A stretch of 64,000 bases of DNA, taken from assembly GCA_030431975.1 (NCBI GenBank), contig JAUIHP010000013.1:121108-185107 (forward strand). Reading direction: 5' to 3'. Positions 1 to 9,989 of this stretch are shown piece by piece; the stretch's first letter is position 1, and the number at the start of each line of letters is the position of its first letter. Origin of the DNA: a bacterium. Lineage in GTDB: Bacteria > Eisenbacteria > RBG-16-71-46 > CAIMUX01. Below the pieces are notes generated by a model. That model searched no databases. It was given only the letters and a program-made list of their open reading frames with translations, and was not told where the DNA came from. The translations under genes were made by a program, and so were the position numbers.

Positions 1-2
1 TT

Positions 3-3000
3 CCGACTCTCGTCGAGTCCCAACTTAGTTGCGACGACGGAATCGGCGGACCGCAGACTCTCGCCGCGCCGCTGACGCTCTACGCAACCTTCGACGAGTA
101 CGACGACCAGGTACTGCTTCGCTGGGACGACACGGCCAATGAAGATACCTACGAGATTCTCCGCGACAGTGAGGTCATCGCGGAAGTTTCCGCGGGAACC
201 GTGGAGTTCAGTGACGGCGATGCCGTCGCCGGTACCATTCACACCTACTGTGTCCGGGCACGCAGTGAGAGTGGCGGCGCCTCAACCGATATCTGCGCCG
301 ACGGTCGCCGGATCGCAATCCTCTCTCCGACCTCGGTCGAAGCCACGGACGGAGACCTCGAGGACGCTGTCACGGTTACCTGGGAAAGCGAGGCAACGTC
401 TGTCGTCCTCTTCAATGTAAAGCTCGACGGAATCACTCAGATCACCGTTGCGGGTGACGTTCGCTCTGCAACCGTCGCCAAGGGTCTGGTCCTTCCGAAC
501 GGTTTTGATGCGGAGTTCTGCGTGACCGCAGTGACGGCACTGGGCGTCGAGTCCGAAGCCGCGTGCGACACGGGTTTCCGAAACTTCAGAGCCCCGACGG
601 ACGTGACGGCCACGGACGACGCCTTCGAGCAGAAGGTCGTCATCGAATGGACGGACCAGACCGAAGTCGAGGCCGGATACCGAATCTCCCGGCGGGAAGA
701 GGGTGATGCCAACGACCCCGTCGAGGTCGGAACGACGACCGCGAACACGGAGTTCTTCAACGACGTCACCGGCGAGCCCGGCGTCACCTACGAGTACTTC
801 GTCTCGGCGATGTACGGATTCAATCAGAGTAGCTTCTTCGACTCCGAGTCCGGAATGGACACGGGCAGTCGCTTCCTCATCGCTCCGACCGATCTCACCG
901 CGAGCCAGGGAGACTTCGAGGATCGCATCCAACTGCGGTGGACGAACAACTCGCTCTCAGAGACAGGCTACCTCGTCCGGCGGGGTGGAACTTCGGTGGC
1001 AACGGTCGGCGCCAACGTCACTTCTTACGAGGACATCGGCGCCTTCGAGGGCGAACAGGCCTATTCCGTCGTCGCGATCGACGACTTCGGTGAGTCCGAA
1101 GCCTCCTTCGCCACGGGCTACACACAGATCCAGGCGCCGGGATCGGTTCGGGCCACGGACATCTACGACGACCGGGTCGTCATCGTCTGGACAGACGAGT
1201 CCGACATCGAAACCAACTACCGCATCTACCGTGACGACGCCCTCATCGCGACGGTGAACGCCGGCGTCACGACCTATGAAGACACTCCGCCGTCGGCCAA
1301 CGTCGACTACAAGTACTGTGTCGAAGCCTTCCGGGCCAGCCCGGTCGCGAGTTCTGATCTCGTCTGCGCCGACGGTTCTATGAAGACCCCGGACACGGGT
1401 CTGGGTGAAGACGGAGTGCTCGTCGAGCGTTTCTCTGCCGGGGACGGCGCCACCCGCGGCGACTTCGGTCACCGCATCGGCGTGGGTGAAGGATTCGCCG
1501 TCGTCGGCGCCCCGGAGGACGACGGGGCCGGAAGCGGACGCGGTGCGATCTATCTCTATGTCAAGGGCATCGAAGGATGGGACTACGTCGACAAGTACAC
1601 CGTGGCTGCGACGAACAGCGCCCACTTCGGTGAAACGATCGGCGTCGACGGCAACTTTATCATCGCCGGCGCTCCATTCGACGACACCGACGGACTGGAC
1701 GCGGGCTCGGCCTGGGTCTTCGAGTTCACGGGAAGCGAGCTCTTGCAGAGGGCGCGTCTCTCCCGCCCGACCCCGGCAGCCGGTGATCGCTACGGCGCCA
1801 CCGTCGCCATGGGAGAGAACTTCGCGGCGGTCGGAAGCTCTGTCGCGGCGGTCGCGGACGTACATCTGCGCAGCACGACGACGGGCAACTGGTCGTTCGG
1901 CCAGAGCCTCACCATCAGTGGCGGTTCTTCCAGTCTGTTCGCGGCCTCGATGGACATCGCCGGAAGCTACCTTTATGTGGGCGCCCCCCTCTCAAGCCTG
2001 GGCGGACGTTTTCGCCAGGGAAGCGTCTACGTCTACGACGCCGGCAACAGCTTCCTGTTGCGGTCGGAGATTCGCGGCGACTCGGACGAAGCCTTCCTTG
2101 GAGTGAAGATTTCGGCCGCTTCACAAGACCGCGCCACCTTCGAAGGAGCGGATCAAACTTTCCACGTCTACGAGCAGTTCGAGAGCGGTTTCCGCGAGAC
2201 CGGCCGTGTCCGCTCCAACGGCACCGGCAACTACCAGCAGATCGCGTATGAGGACGGAGTCATCCTGGCGGCGTACGAAGATGGCAGCGACGGCGGGGTT
2301 CGGGTCTTCCTCGAGGACTTCAGCGGGTGGACGGAATCCAAGACGCTCCGTTCAGACCTCTCGGGCATTCGTTTCGGCTCCAGCGTAGCGATCGGCGATG
2401 AGGTTGCCTTCTTCGGAGGCCCCTCTACCGGCGAAGCCACCGGATACGTCTACTACGTCGACATTCCGAATCGCCCAACCCAACTCACCGCCACGGACGG
2501 AGATCAGGACGCGGCGGTGCGACTGGAATGGGACGACAACTCCGAGCGTGAGAACGGGTACACGGTCTTCCGCGACGGGAATGCCATCGCGACGACCGGA
2601 CCCAACGTGACCACTTACAATGATGGCGACTCCCAACCCGGACAGGTTCACGACTACGCTGTGGCGGCCTTTCAGGATGTGGTGGGTCGCACCGCTTCCC
2701 GCCAGGACTTCGGTTGGCAGACTGCAGACGGAGTTATCTCCGGCCGCATCTCGACGCGCGCTGGCGCGTCCATCGAAGGCGCGGTGGTTTGCCTGGATCC
2801 GCCACCGAACAAGGCCCTCCTTCTCGACGGCGTCGAAGGACACGCCCTCGTCGCGGACGGATTCATTTCCAACAACGTGAGCGCCGGAAGCGGGCTACGC
2901 GAAATGACCCTGGAGTTCTGGCTGAATGCCACGAGCCTCGGGGACGGCACCATCTTCTCCGTTCGCGAGAACGGCGGTTTCAACCCGGACCTGGACTACT

Positions 3001-6000
3001 TCACCCTGGAAGGAAACGGGAGTGGGGGTCTCCGACTGTGGATTCGCAATGACGCAGTGATCTCCACGCCGTCCCTTGACCTCGAGAACGACTGGACTCA
3101 CATCGCGGTCACCTGGCTCTCCGCCACCGGGGACGTCCAGTTCTACCGGAACGGTTCCTTGTTTGCCACGGGCAACGGCGCCGACGGAGCGGCCCTTGGC
3201 GGCAACGGAAAGTTCGTCTTCGGACAGAACCTTCAGGAGTTCTCCGGAGGTTTCGTCCGCCCGTTCCAGGGTGCTCTGGACGAGTTCCGCATCTGGGACA
3301 GCGTTCGGGACATCTCAGCCATCCAGGAGACGGCGGACCAAGTCCTGACCGGAGACGAAGTCGGGCTCCTGACCTACTTCCCGTTCGATGAGGGCCTGGG
3401 GCGTGCGGCCGGGAACCTCACCGGCGGTCCGGCTGCTTCTTTGGAAGACGGCGCCTTCTGGGCCGAGGACGGCGCGCCTCTCATGGTCTGTGCAGAAACG
3501 GATCTCGAGGGAAACTATTCGATCGCCGGTCTGCGCTACGGTGAGTCCTCGACTTACGAAGTCATTCCGACGTTCGGAAGCCACGTCTTCGACCCGGCCT
3601 TCACGTTGATCTCGCTCGATCGTGAACAGCCGGTGCAGAACGAAGTCGAGTTCCTCGACATCACGTCCTACGCGGTTTCCGGAACCATCAACTTCGAAAA
3701 CACCGGCTGCTTCCCGGAAAACGTGACGATCTTCGTCGACGGGGTTCTGGGCGGCGTCACGGATTCCGATGGCCGGTTCGTCGTTTCGGCAGCGCCCGGC
3801 ACCCGGGTCATCGAACCCCGAGTGGAAGGCCGCGTCTTCAGCCCGGCCACGGTCGAACTCGAGATCGAGTCCGACACCGCCGGGATCGATTTCCGGGACA
3901 CGACGCTCCGCTTCCTCTCCGGCCGAGTCGGCGGAGGCTGCGACTTCTCGATCGGAGACGTCGTCCTCGAGATCGTGAGCGAGGATGGCTGCTACGGCCC
4001 CATTCAGTTCACCACGGATGGAGAGTACGACCTGCTTCTCCCTCCCCAGAGCTACTTCATGCAGGTCGTCGACGTCAGCAACGTTCCGGGAGCCCTCGAC
4101 CGGGCCACGATCCTCGACTACTTCGAGGTGTTCGGACCGCAGACCGTCGACTTGACCGACGAGGATCTCGAGCAGAACTTCATCTACCGTGCTCCGCTTT
4201 CCGTGGAAGTCACGGGATTCCCGACCGGCAGCTGTGAAGGAGAGATCATCACCGACCCGGTCTCCGGAGTATCGTTTCCGGCCGTGCCGATCCTGGCGCA
4301 GGGCCCGACCCCGATCGAATTGACGATCTCCGTCTTCGAGAACTACGGCAACGGCAACCTCTGTCCGGTCGACAGCGGAGTTGTCGCGGTCTTCGACGAG
4401 ATTCAGGACATTGCCGACGCCGCCCAGGAGATCTCGATCGTCGATGGCGCCGCCACCTACCACACGATCGCCAACACTCCGAACACGACCGTGGGCCGAG
4501 TCGACTCGGAAGGAAACGACCGATCGTTCCAGAAGCCGGTCAGCTTCGTCGTGACCGTCGACGGAACCACTGTGACCCGGACGAAGTGGGCGCTGGTCAC
4601 CGGAGACCGTCCGCGGACCGGCACCTTCGTCTCGGCAACTTCCGAGGAGTTTCCTCTCCTCATCCTCCGCGATCCTCCTGGCGACAACTCGTACGCCTAC
4701 ATCGAGGAGGGTCGTACGGTAACCAGTACAATCTCGAACGCCGGTCTCATCTCCCAGGAGACCGGGGTCAAAGTCGAGGTCGACTCCGGACTGGAGTTCC
4801 GCGCGGGTACCGGCTTCCTCAACTCGAAGAACAGTTTCGAAGTTTCCAACGACTTCGGTTTCCTCATCGAGTTGGCAACGAACCTCAACGGTGAAACGAC
4901 CATCTCGACGACGACGACCGAGACGTTCTCCACTTCCGACGACGAGGTCTTCGCCGGAAAGAACGGAGACGTCTACATGGGAATCGCGTTGAACTTCCTC
5001 TTCGCCAAGGCCGACGTCATCGACGTGGATCCCGATGCCTGCATCATCCAGAGGTCCCAGTCGATCCGGTACGGCGCCGAAGAGGACAACTCGTTCGATA
5101 CCGTCTTCCTCTACACCGACACCCACATTCGGGACACGCTGATCCCGACGCTCGGCTCACTGGCGGAACTGGCTGAAACCCAGGGCGACGACCAGGCAGA
5201 GATCTTCGCCTCCGCGGCAGAGTCGTGGCAGGACTATCTGGACTACAACGAGACCCTGATTTCAGATGTCGACTTCGGCGAAAACCGCTCCTTCGCCGCC
5301 GGCGCGAACTACGCCACAGAGACGACGTCGGACACGACATCCGTCAACGAGTACTCGGTCGGGCTGACCTCGACGAACGAGGTCGCTGCCGGCTTCGGGT
5401 TCAAAGTGGCCGGTTCCGGCGCCGAAGGTCAGTTCGTTTCGACGATGGTCTTCGGCTACGAGCACTCGGAGTCCGACGAAGAGGGCAACTACGTCACCGT
5501 CGGTTACGAGCTGGCAGACGATGACGTCGGAGACTTCTTCTCCGTCGACATCGGCGTCGACAGCCGCTACGGGACCCCCGTCTTCGAGACGGTCAGCGGT
5601 CGCAGTTCCTGTCCGTGGGAGGTGAACACACAGCCTCGCGACAGTCTTGCGCTGTTCATCGAACCGCCGGTCCGCACCGACGTTCCGCAGAATGAGCTGG
5701 CCAGTTTCACGATCACTCTGGAAAACCTGAGCCCGAGTGAGGAACTCCGGGAGTACTGGCTCTACCCGGTCCAAAGCTCCAACCCAGGCGGAGCGACCCT
5801 CCGGATCAACGGAAACACCTTTGGTCGGGGACAGCCCTTCTTCATCGACCCGGGCGTCGGCCAGGAAGTGACGCTCACCGTGGAGCGCGGACCGCGTCGT
5901 TTCATCTATGAAGACCTGCAGATCATGGCCTTTGCTCCCTGCGAGTTCGAGCGCTTCCAGAACGGTGGACCGCTTCAGCTGATGGACATCGTCTCCTTCG

Positions 6001-8783
6001 ACGTCGAGTTCGCGGCGCCTTGTACCGACATCTCGCTCTTCGAGCCGGATCCGGGCTGGGCCTTCAATATCGAGTCGGATGCACAGACCGGAAGCCTTCT
6101 CAGCGTGACTCTCAACGATTTCGAGATCGAGATCGGAGAGGGCGAGCAGATCGAAGCGGTCGGCGCGGAGTACCGCCTCGCAGACACGGACGATTGGTTC
6201 CCGATCGAAGGCGAGATCCTCGTCGACGATGTCCCCGTCTTCGAGGACGGACCGAACGAGGGCGAGCCGATGAGCGTGCAGATTCTCTGGGATGTCTCGC
6301 TCATTCCGGATGGTGTCTACGAAGTGCGGGCCTTCGCGCGTTGTGAAGCCGGCAAGACCACGTCGCTTCCCGCCACCGGACGGATCGATCGTCAGGAGCC
6401 CGAGACCTTCGGAGCACCTCAGCCGGCGGACCTCGTTCTCGCTCTCGGCGACGAGATCTCGATCACTTTCAATGAGGAGATCGACTGCGAAACGGTGACG
6501 ACGCAGACGCTTCAGGTCGAGGTGGACAATCCGGACGGCGACAACACTCCGGTGATCTTCGAGGCGTCCTGCGACGGACGGACCATCATCATCACGCCGA
6601 CCGGGCCTTCACTTTCCGTTCTCGAAGGTCAAACCATGATCGTGCGGGCGGGACTCCTCGAGCCGCTGACCGGTTCGACGATCGAGGACCTGGCCGGCAA
6701 CCCGATGGTTAGTCAGTCCGGCACCGATGTCGAAACCTGGTCCTTCGAGATCCGGCAGAACGACTTCACCTGGACGGAAGGCAAGATCTTTGCCGACGCC
6801 GCTTTCCGCATCGGCGGAAGCACGACCGGAGAGCTGGTCAATGGCACGGATGAGGATCTCAGCTTCGACATCGAAGATCTGCCTGAGTGGCTCACCGCGA
6901 CGCCACTCAGCGGAACTCTCTCGAGTGGCGAATCCGAGTTCGTCTCCTTCGTCGTCGCTGATTCCCTTTCCGAAGGAACCTACGAAGTCGTGGTCAACGC
7001 GGTCGTCGACGACCAGATCGGCAATCCGATCATCGTCTCGCCGCTGACCATCCAGGTCGATGTCACCTGCCAACCTCCGACCTGGTCGGTCGAAGCAGCG
7101 AACTTCGAGTACAACATGACGGCGATCGTCGAATTGGAGATCGAAGGCTTCGTCACGGATGATCCTTCCGACCTTCTGGCCGCGTTCGTCGGGAACGAAG
7201 TTCGTGGTGTCGGCAGTCCCCAGTCGGTTCTGGTCGACGGCCAGGAAGAGTGGCGTGTCTTCATGAACATCTTCAGCAACCGTGCCGAAGGTGAGAACGT
7301 CCGCTTCCGGGTCTTCGACGCCTCGGACTGCCGTGTCTACGGCTCGACGGATCGGTTCTTCCGCTTCGACGAGTCGGATCGTCGCGGAACTCCGCAGGAT
7401 CCGGAGTACCTGGTCGCGACGGACCTGCCCGACCTGAACACGCAGATCATTCCGGTCAATGAAGGTTGGACCTGGTTCTCCTTGAACCTCGACCAGCAGG
7501 ACATGAGCGTGATCAGCGTGCTGGCCGATCTCAATCCCAGCCAGGGCGATGTCATCAAGTCGCAGACGACCGATCTCATGGCTGAGTTCGACGAGGCCAC
7601 AGGTTGGAACGGCTCACTCGAGACGCTGAACTTCCGCGAGGCCTACGCCCTCTACGTGTCGGAAGCCGGCAACATCATCCACTCCGGAACTCCGGTTTCG
7701 GAGACCTCGACGATTCCGATCGTCGACGGTTGGAACTGGGTCGGCTATCCGCGCGAGAATGCGCAGGAGATCAACACCGCACTGTCCCTCTCCTCACCGG
7801 CCAACGGTGACGCGTTCAAGGGGCAGCTCGGCTTTGCCGAGTACGCGGCGACGGACACGGATCCGGCCTGGATTGGTGACCTGACCACGATCGAACCGGG
7901 ACGCGGTTACAAGCTGTTCGTGGAAGATCGACTGAGCTTCGGCGCCGGATCTCTGGTCTACGCCAGTTCTTCCCAGCCGGGACCGACGCTGCTCGCCGGT
8001 GGTGAGTGGGACGGCACCGCGACTGGGTCGGCCGATCTGCTTCCGGATTCACCGGTAGCTATGGAATCGTTCCGGTTCCGTATCGCCGAGGAAACCCGGC
8101 AGCACGAGGCCACGCTTGCCGCGGCCCGCAGTGAGTTCGGTGAGAACTGGCCCGACTGGAACCGCCAGACCGGATACCAGTTCGCGATGTCCATGGTCGC
8201 CCTGGTCGAGGTCGATGGTGAGCGTAATGCCCGCCGCGGCGCGCGCCTCGGAGCCTTCGTCGACGGTGAGCTGCGCGGCGTTGCAGACCTCGTCTACGCA
8301 CCGGCTCTCGACCAGTACGCGGCGTTCCTCATGGTTCAGACGAATGAGCCCGAGGGTGAGACGGTCGAGTTCCGCTACTACGATCCGAATTCCGACCAGG
8401 TCTTCGAGATCGGGGAAACGATGGTCGTCGACATCGACGCGCGTCCGGGTGATCTGGAAGCTCCGTTCGTCTTCCGGACTTCCGGACCCATCGATACGAA
8501 CCCGGTCGTTCCGCTGTCGTTCAGCCTCGACCAGCACTATCCGAATCCGGCGCCGAGCGGCATGGCCGTCACACTCCGGTGGGCGCAGCCGGTCTCGGAA
8601 CGTGTCGTCATCGAGGTCTTCGACATCCAGGGTCGTCTCGTCCGTACGGCCGTTGACGAAACCTTGGAGCCGGGTTGGCACAACCGGGAGTTCGAGACCA
8701 GTTCCATGTCGAGTGGCCTGTACTTCTACCGGATGCGCGCCGGAGACTTCGGCGCCGTTCAGAAGCTGCTGTTGGTGAAGTAA
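3..8783 (+). CDS. Giant multidomain surface protein, Fn3/FG-GAP/LamG/FlgD-type tail (5' end outside window)
   Basis: The frame is open from the left edge and reads as Fn3-like sequence before any start codon, so the gene begins outside the window. In order: five Fn3-like repeats (pattern 'APTDVxAxDxxFEDxVxIxWTD..E.GYRIxRD'), a FG-GAP/beta-propeller-like region about 1420-2460, another Fn3 unit, a LamG/concanavalin-like domain about 2800-3420, and a carboxypeptidase-regulatory-like domain about 3660-3900. A long region shared with the paralogue at 18209 follows (4190-5640), then an SbsA-like Ig (Big_5) unit about 6400-6750, two 'AFVGxExRGV' units, a 'GWxWxxYP' pair, and a C-terminal FlgD/T9SS-type Ig domain ending in KLLLVK. 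No catalytic residues are recognised. Likely role: an exported adhesin-like or structural surface protein (inference). It heads a co-directional group with the two small secreted proteins downstream. Confidence 0.9.
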   Translation, partial: PTLVESQLSCDDGIGGPQTLAAPLTLYATFDEYDDQVLLRWDDTANEDTYEILRDSEVIAEVSAGTVEFSDGDAVAGTIHTYCVRARSESGGASTDICADGRRIAILSPTSVEATDGDLEDAVTVTWESEATSVVLFNVKLDGITQITVAGDVRSATVAKGLVLPNGFDAEFCVTAVTALGVESEAACDTGFRNFRAPTDVTATDDAFEQKVVIEWTDQTEVEAGYRISRREEGDANDPVEVGTTTANTEFFNDVTGEPGVTYEYFVSAMYGFNQSSFFDSESGMDTGSRFLIAPTDLTASQGDFEDRIQLRWTNNSLSETGYLVRRGGTSVATVGANVTSYEDIGAFEGEQAYSVVAIDDFGESEASFATGYTQIQAPGSVRATDIYDDRVVIVWTDESDIETNYRIYRDDALIATVNAGVTTYEDTPPSANVDYKYCVEAFRASPVASSDLVCADGSMKTPDTGLGEDGVLVERFSAGDGATRGDFGHRIGVGEGFAVVGAPEDDGAGSGRGAIYLYVKGIEGWDYVDKYTVAATNSAHFGETIGVDGNFIIAGAPFDDTDGLDAGSAWVFEFTGSELLQRARLSRPTPAAGDRYGATVAMGENFAAVGSSVAAVADVHLRSTTTGNWSFGQSLTISGGSSSLFAASMDIAGSYLYVGAPLSSLGGRFRQGSVYVYDAGNSFLLRSEIRGDSDEAFLGVKISAASQDRATFEGADQTFHVYEQFESGFRETGRVRSNGTGNYQQIAYEDGVILAAYEDGSDGGVRVFLEDFSGWTESKTLRSDLSGIRFGSSVAIGDEVAFFGGPSTGEATGYVYYVDIPNRPTQLTATDGDQDAAVRLEWDDNSERENGYTVFRDGNAIATTGPNVTTYNDGDSQPGQVHDYAVAAFQDVVGRTASRQDFGWQTADGVISGRISTRAGASIEGAVVCLDPPPNKALLLDGVEGHALVADGFISNNVSAGSGLREMTLEFWLNATSLGDGTIFSVRENGGFNPDLDYFTLEGNGSGGLRLWIRNDAVISTPSLDLENDWTHIAVTWLSATGDVQFYRNGSLFATGNGADGAALGGNGKFVFGQNLQEFSGGFVRPFQGALDEFRIWDSVRDISAIQETADQVLTGDEVGLLTYFPFDEGLGRAAGNLTGGPAASLEDGAFWAEDGAPLMVCAETDLEGNYSIAGLRYGESSTYEVIPTFGSHVFDPAFTLISLDREQPVQNEVEFLDITSYAVSGTINFENTGCFPENVTIFVDGVLGGVTDSDGRFVVSAAPGTRVIEPRVEGRVFSPATVELEIESDTAGIDFRDTTLRFLSGRVGGGCDFSIGDVVLEIVSEDGCYGPIQFTTDGEYDLLLPPQSYFMQVVDVSNVPGALDRATILDYFEVFGPQTVDLTDEDLEQNFIYRAPLSVEVTGFPTGSCEGEIITDPVSGVSFPAVPILAQGPTPIELTISVFENYGNGNLCPVDSGVVAVFDEIQDIADAAQEISIVDGAATYHTIANTPNTTVGRVDSEGNDRSFQKPVSFVVTVDGTTVTRTKWALVTGDRPRTGTFVSATSEEFPLLILRDPPGDNSYAYIEEGRTVTSTISNAGLISQETGVKVEVDSGLEFRAGTGFLNSKNSFEVSNDFGFLIELATNLNGETTISTTTTETFSTSDDEVFAGKNGDVYMGIALNFLFAKADVIDVDPDACIIQRSQSIRYGAEEDNSFDTVFLYTDTHIRDTLIPTLGSLAELAETQGDDQAEIFASAAESWQDYLDYNETLISDVDFGENRSFAAGANYATETTSDTTSVNEYSVGLTSTNEVAAGFGFKVAGSGAEGQFVSTMVFGYEHSESDEEGNYVTVGYELADDDVGDFFSVDIGVDSRYGTPVFETVSGRSSCPWEVNTQPRDSLALFIEPPVRTDVPQNELASFTITLENLSPSEELREYWLYPVQSSNPGGATLRINGNTFGRGQPFFIDPGVGQEVTLTVERGPRRFIYEDLQIMAFAPCEFERFQNGGPLQLMDIVSFDVEFAAPCTDISLFEPDPGWAFNIESDAQTGSLLSVTLNDFEIEIGEGEQIEAVGAEYRLADTDDWFPIEGEILVDDVPVFEDGPNEGEPMSVQILWDVSLIPDGVYEVRAFARCEAGKTTSLPATGRIDRQEPETFGAPQPADLVLALGDEISITFNEEIDCETVTTQTLQVEVDNPDGDNTPVIFEASCDGRTIIITPTGPSLSVLEGQTMIVRAGLLEPLTGSTIEDLAGNPMVSQSGTDVETWSFEIRQNDFTWTEGKIFADAAFRIGGSTTGELVNGTDEDLSFDIEDLPEWLTATPLSGTLSSGESEFVSFVVADSLSEGTYEVVVNAVVDDQIGNPIIVSPLTIQVDVTCQPPTWSVEAANFEYNMTAIVELEIEGFVTDDPSDLLAAFVGNEVRGVGSPQSVLVDGQEEWRVFMNIFSNRAEGENVRFRVFDASDCRVYGSTDRFFRFDESDRRGTPQDPEYLVATDLPDLNTQIIPVNEGWTWFSLNLDQQDMSVISVLADLNPSQGDVIKSQTTDLMAEFDEATGWNGSLETLNFREAYALYVSEAGNIIHSGTPVSETSTIPIVDGWNWVGYPRENAQEINTALSLSSPANGDAFKGQLGFAEYAATDTDPAWIGDLTTIEPGRGYKLFVEDRLSFGAGSLVYASSSQPGPTLLAGGEWDGTATGSADLLPDSPVAMESFRFRIAEETRQHEATLAAARSEFGENWPDWNRQTGYQFAMSMVALVEVDGERNARRGARLGAFVDGELRGVADLVYAPALDQYAAFLMVQTNEPEGETVEFRYYDPNSDQVFEIGETMVVDIDARPGDLEAPFVFRTSGPIDTNPVVPLSFSLDQHYPNPAPSGMAVTLRWAQPVSERVVIEVFDIQGRLVRTAVDETLEPGWHNREFETSSMSSGLYFYRMRAGDFGAVQKLLLVK

Positions 8784-8799
8784 GTCCATGCGATCCGGC

Positions 8800-8836
8800 C
8801 TCGTCCGGTGCGTCGATCGACGGCGTACCGGACGAG
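8800..8836 (+). other. Hairpin between giant gene and small paralogue
   Basis: A perfect 10-bp inverted repeat (CTCGTCCGGT at 8800-8809, ACCGGACGAG at 8827-8836) has a loop that itself contains the palindrome CGTCGATCGACG. There is no T tract, so it is not a classical intrinsic terminator. It sits between a stop codon and the next ribosome-binding site. It may stabilise the mRNA 3' end or reduce read-through. Confidence 0.6.
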
Positions 8837-8859
8837 TCCAACCGACAGGAGACCACGCA

Positions 8860-9960
8860 ATGAAATGGCTACAGAGATGGCAGCAGCGGCATGGAAGCGC
8901 GTCCTTAATCGGTCGGATCCCATGCCAACATGTTTGGCGCCGTGGTTCGATCCAGTCCGCGCTCTGGTTGATCTCAGCGGGAGTGGTTCTGGCTTCGCCT
9001 TCCACATCCCTTGCCAATGAAGTCTGGAAGGCGGTGGATCCGGATCCGCTCCATGTCACAGAGTTGCCGCCGGACGACGAACTCGGCTGCACTGCGAATC
9101 GACTCTTCCTGAATCACGACATGACCGCGGAAGGCGCCTATGCCTGGGTTTACAGCGGCGTTCAGGGTCCAACCTACGGCGCGTTTGCGGAGTGCTTCGA
9201 AGGCGGAGAACGACTTTGCGAGGCACAGTTCTACTTCGCCCGGGTCGGCGAACCGGAGGACGCAACGTTCGACGCCTACGTCTGGAGCGAGTCCGGTGTC
9301 GACCGGCCCAGCGCAGTCTTGGCAGCCGTCGTCGGCGTTTCCCCCGGAGACATTGCGGAGTGGCCGGAAGTCAGCCGACACTCCGTCTCGTTCTCCATCG
9401 ATCTACCCGAACAGTGGTGGCTCGGCTTCTGGGGAAACTGGCCGGGTGAGGACGCCGCCTGGTTCCTGGCCGCGGACGAAGACGGCCCGGGTGGATGCCC
9501 AAGAACCAACTATGCACCTGGAAACGGTTACCCGACCGGTTGGAACCACCCCGACATCGTCTTCGGTTGGGAGAACTGCAAGGCCCTGGCGATTCAGGCA
9601 TCCGTCATCGAGGCCGCCTCCGGTGTCACGGACTCTGACATTGGAGGGCCATTCAGCGACGGACGCGGAACGAACGCTTGGTCGCCGGGCCTTTCGTCTC
9701 TGATCGCGTTCCCCAACCCGACGAACGGAACCACTCGAATCCGTTACCGGTCTCCGTCCAATGCGCCCGCTCCCATCGAGGTCTTCGACTCCAGCGGACG
9801 ACTCGTGCGTTCGTTGCACTTCGAACGCAACGATGCCGAAGTGCGGGAAGTTCAATGGGACGGTCGTAACGACCTCGGCCAGGCAGTTTCCAGCGGCGTC
9901 TACTTTGCACGTACCTCCGGCGAAGCGACGCCCGGAGTCCGTATCACTCTCATTCGCTAA
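8860..9960 (+). CDS. Secreted YVW/GYW-domain protein with FlgD-type C-terminal domain (paralogue A)
   Basis: A 366-residue protein. ATG at 8860 is chosen because AGGAG lies 8 nt upstream; an in-frame ATG at 8788 falls inside the preceding hairpin region. The long N-terminal segment ends in a hydrophobic stretch and 'SLANE', consistent with an export signal. Residues about 77-247 form the uncharacterised domain also seen at 9990, 28478, 32673 (twice) and 40115: two conserved Cys, 'YGAFAE', 'DAYVW', 'WWLGFWGNW', 'AADEDGPGG'. The last ~85 residues are a FlgD/T9SS-type Ig domain ('PNPTNGTTRIRY', 'VFDSSGRLVRSL', 'WDGRNDLGQ', 'SGVYFAR'). Function unknown; an exported or surface-bound protein. It probably shares a transcript with the upstream giant gene, subject to the hairpin between them. 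Confidence 0.88.
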   Translation: MKWLQRWQQRHGSASLIGRIPCQHVWRRGSIQSALWLISAGVVLASPSTSLANEVWKAVDPDPLHVTELPPDDELGCTANRLFLNHDMTAEGAYAWVYSGVQGPTYGAFAECFEGGERLCEAQFYFARVGEPEDATFDAYVWSESGVDRPSAVLAAVVGVSPGDIAEWPEVSRHSVSFSIDLPEQWWLGFWGNWPGEDAAWFLAADEDGPGGCPRTNYAPGNGYPTGWNHPDIVFGWENCKALAIQASVIEAASGVTDSDIGGPFSDGRGTNAWSPGLSSLIAFPNPTNGTTRIRYRSPSNAPAPIEVFDSSGRLVRSLHFERNDAEVREVQWDGRNDLGQAVSSGVYFARTSGEATPGVRITLIR

Positions 9961-9989
9961 CGGGCACGATCGCCCAAGGAGTTGTTCCC

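Noticed and set aside
3315..5126. 603-codon minus-strand open frame
   Set aside because: Antisense to the giant surface gene, Arg/Asp/Val-rich, no domain, no ribosome-binding site.
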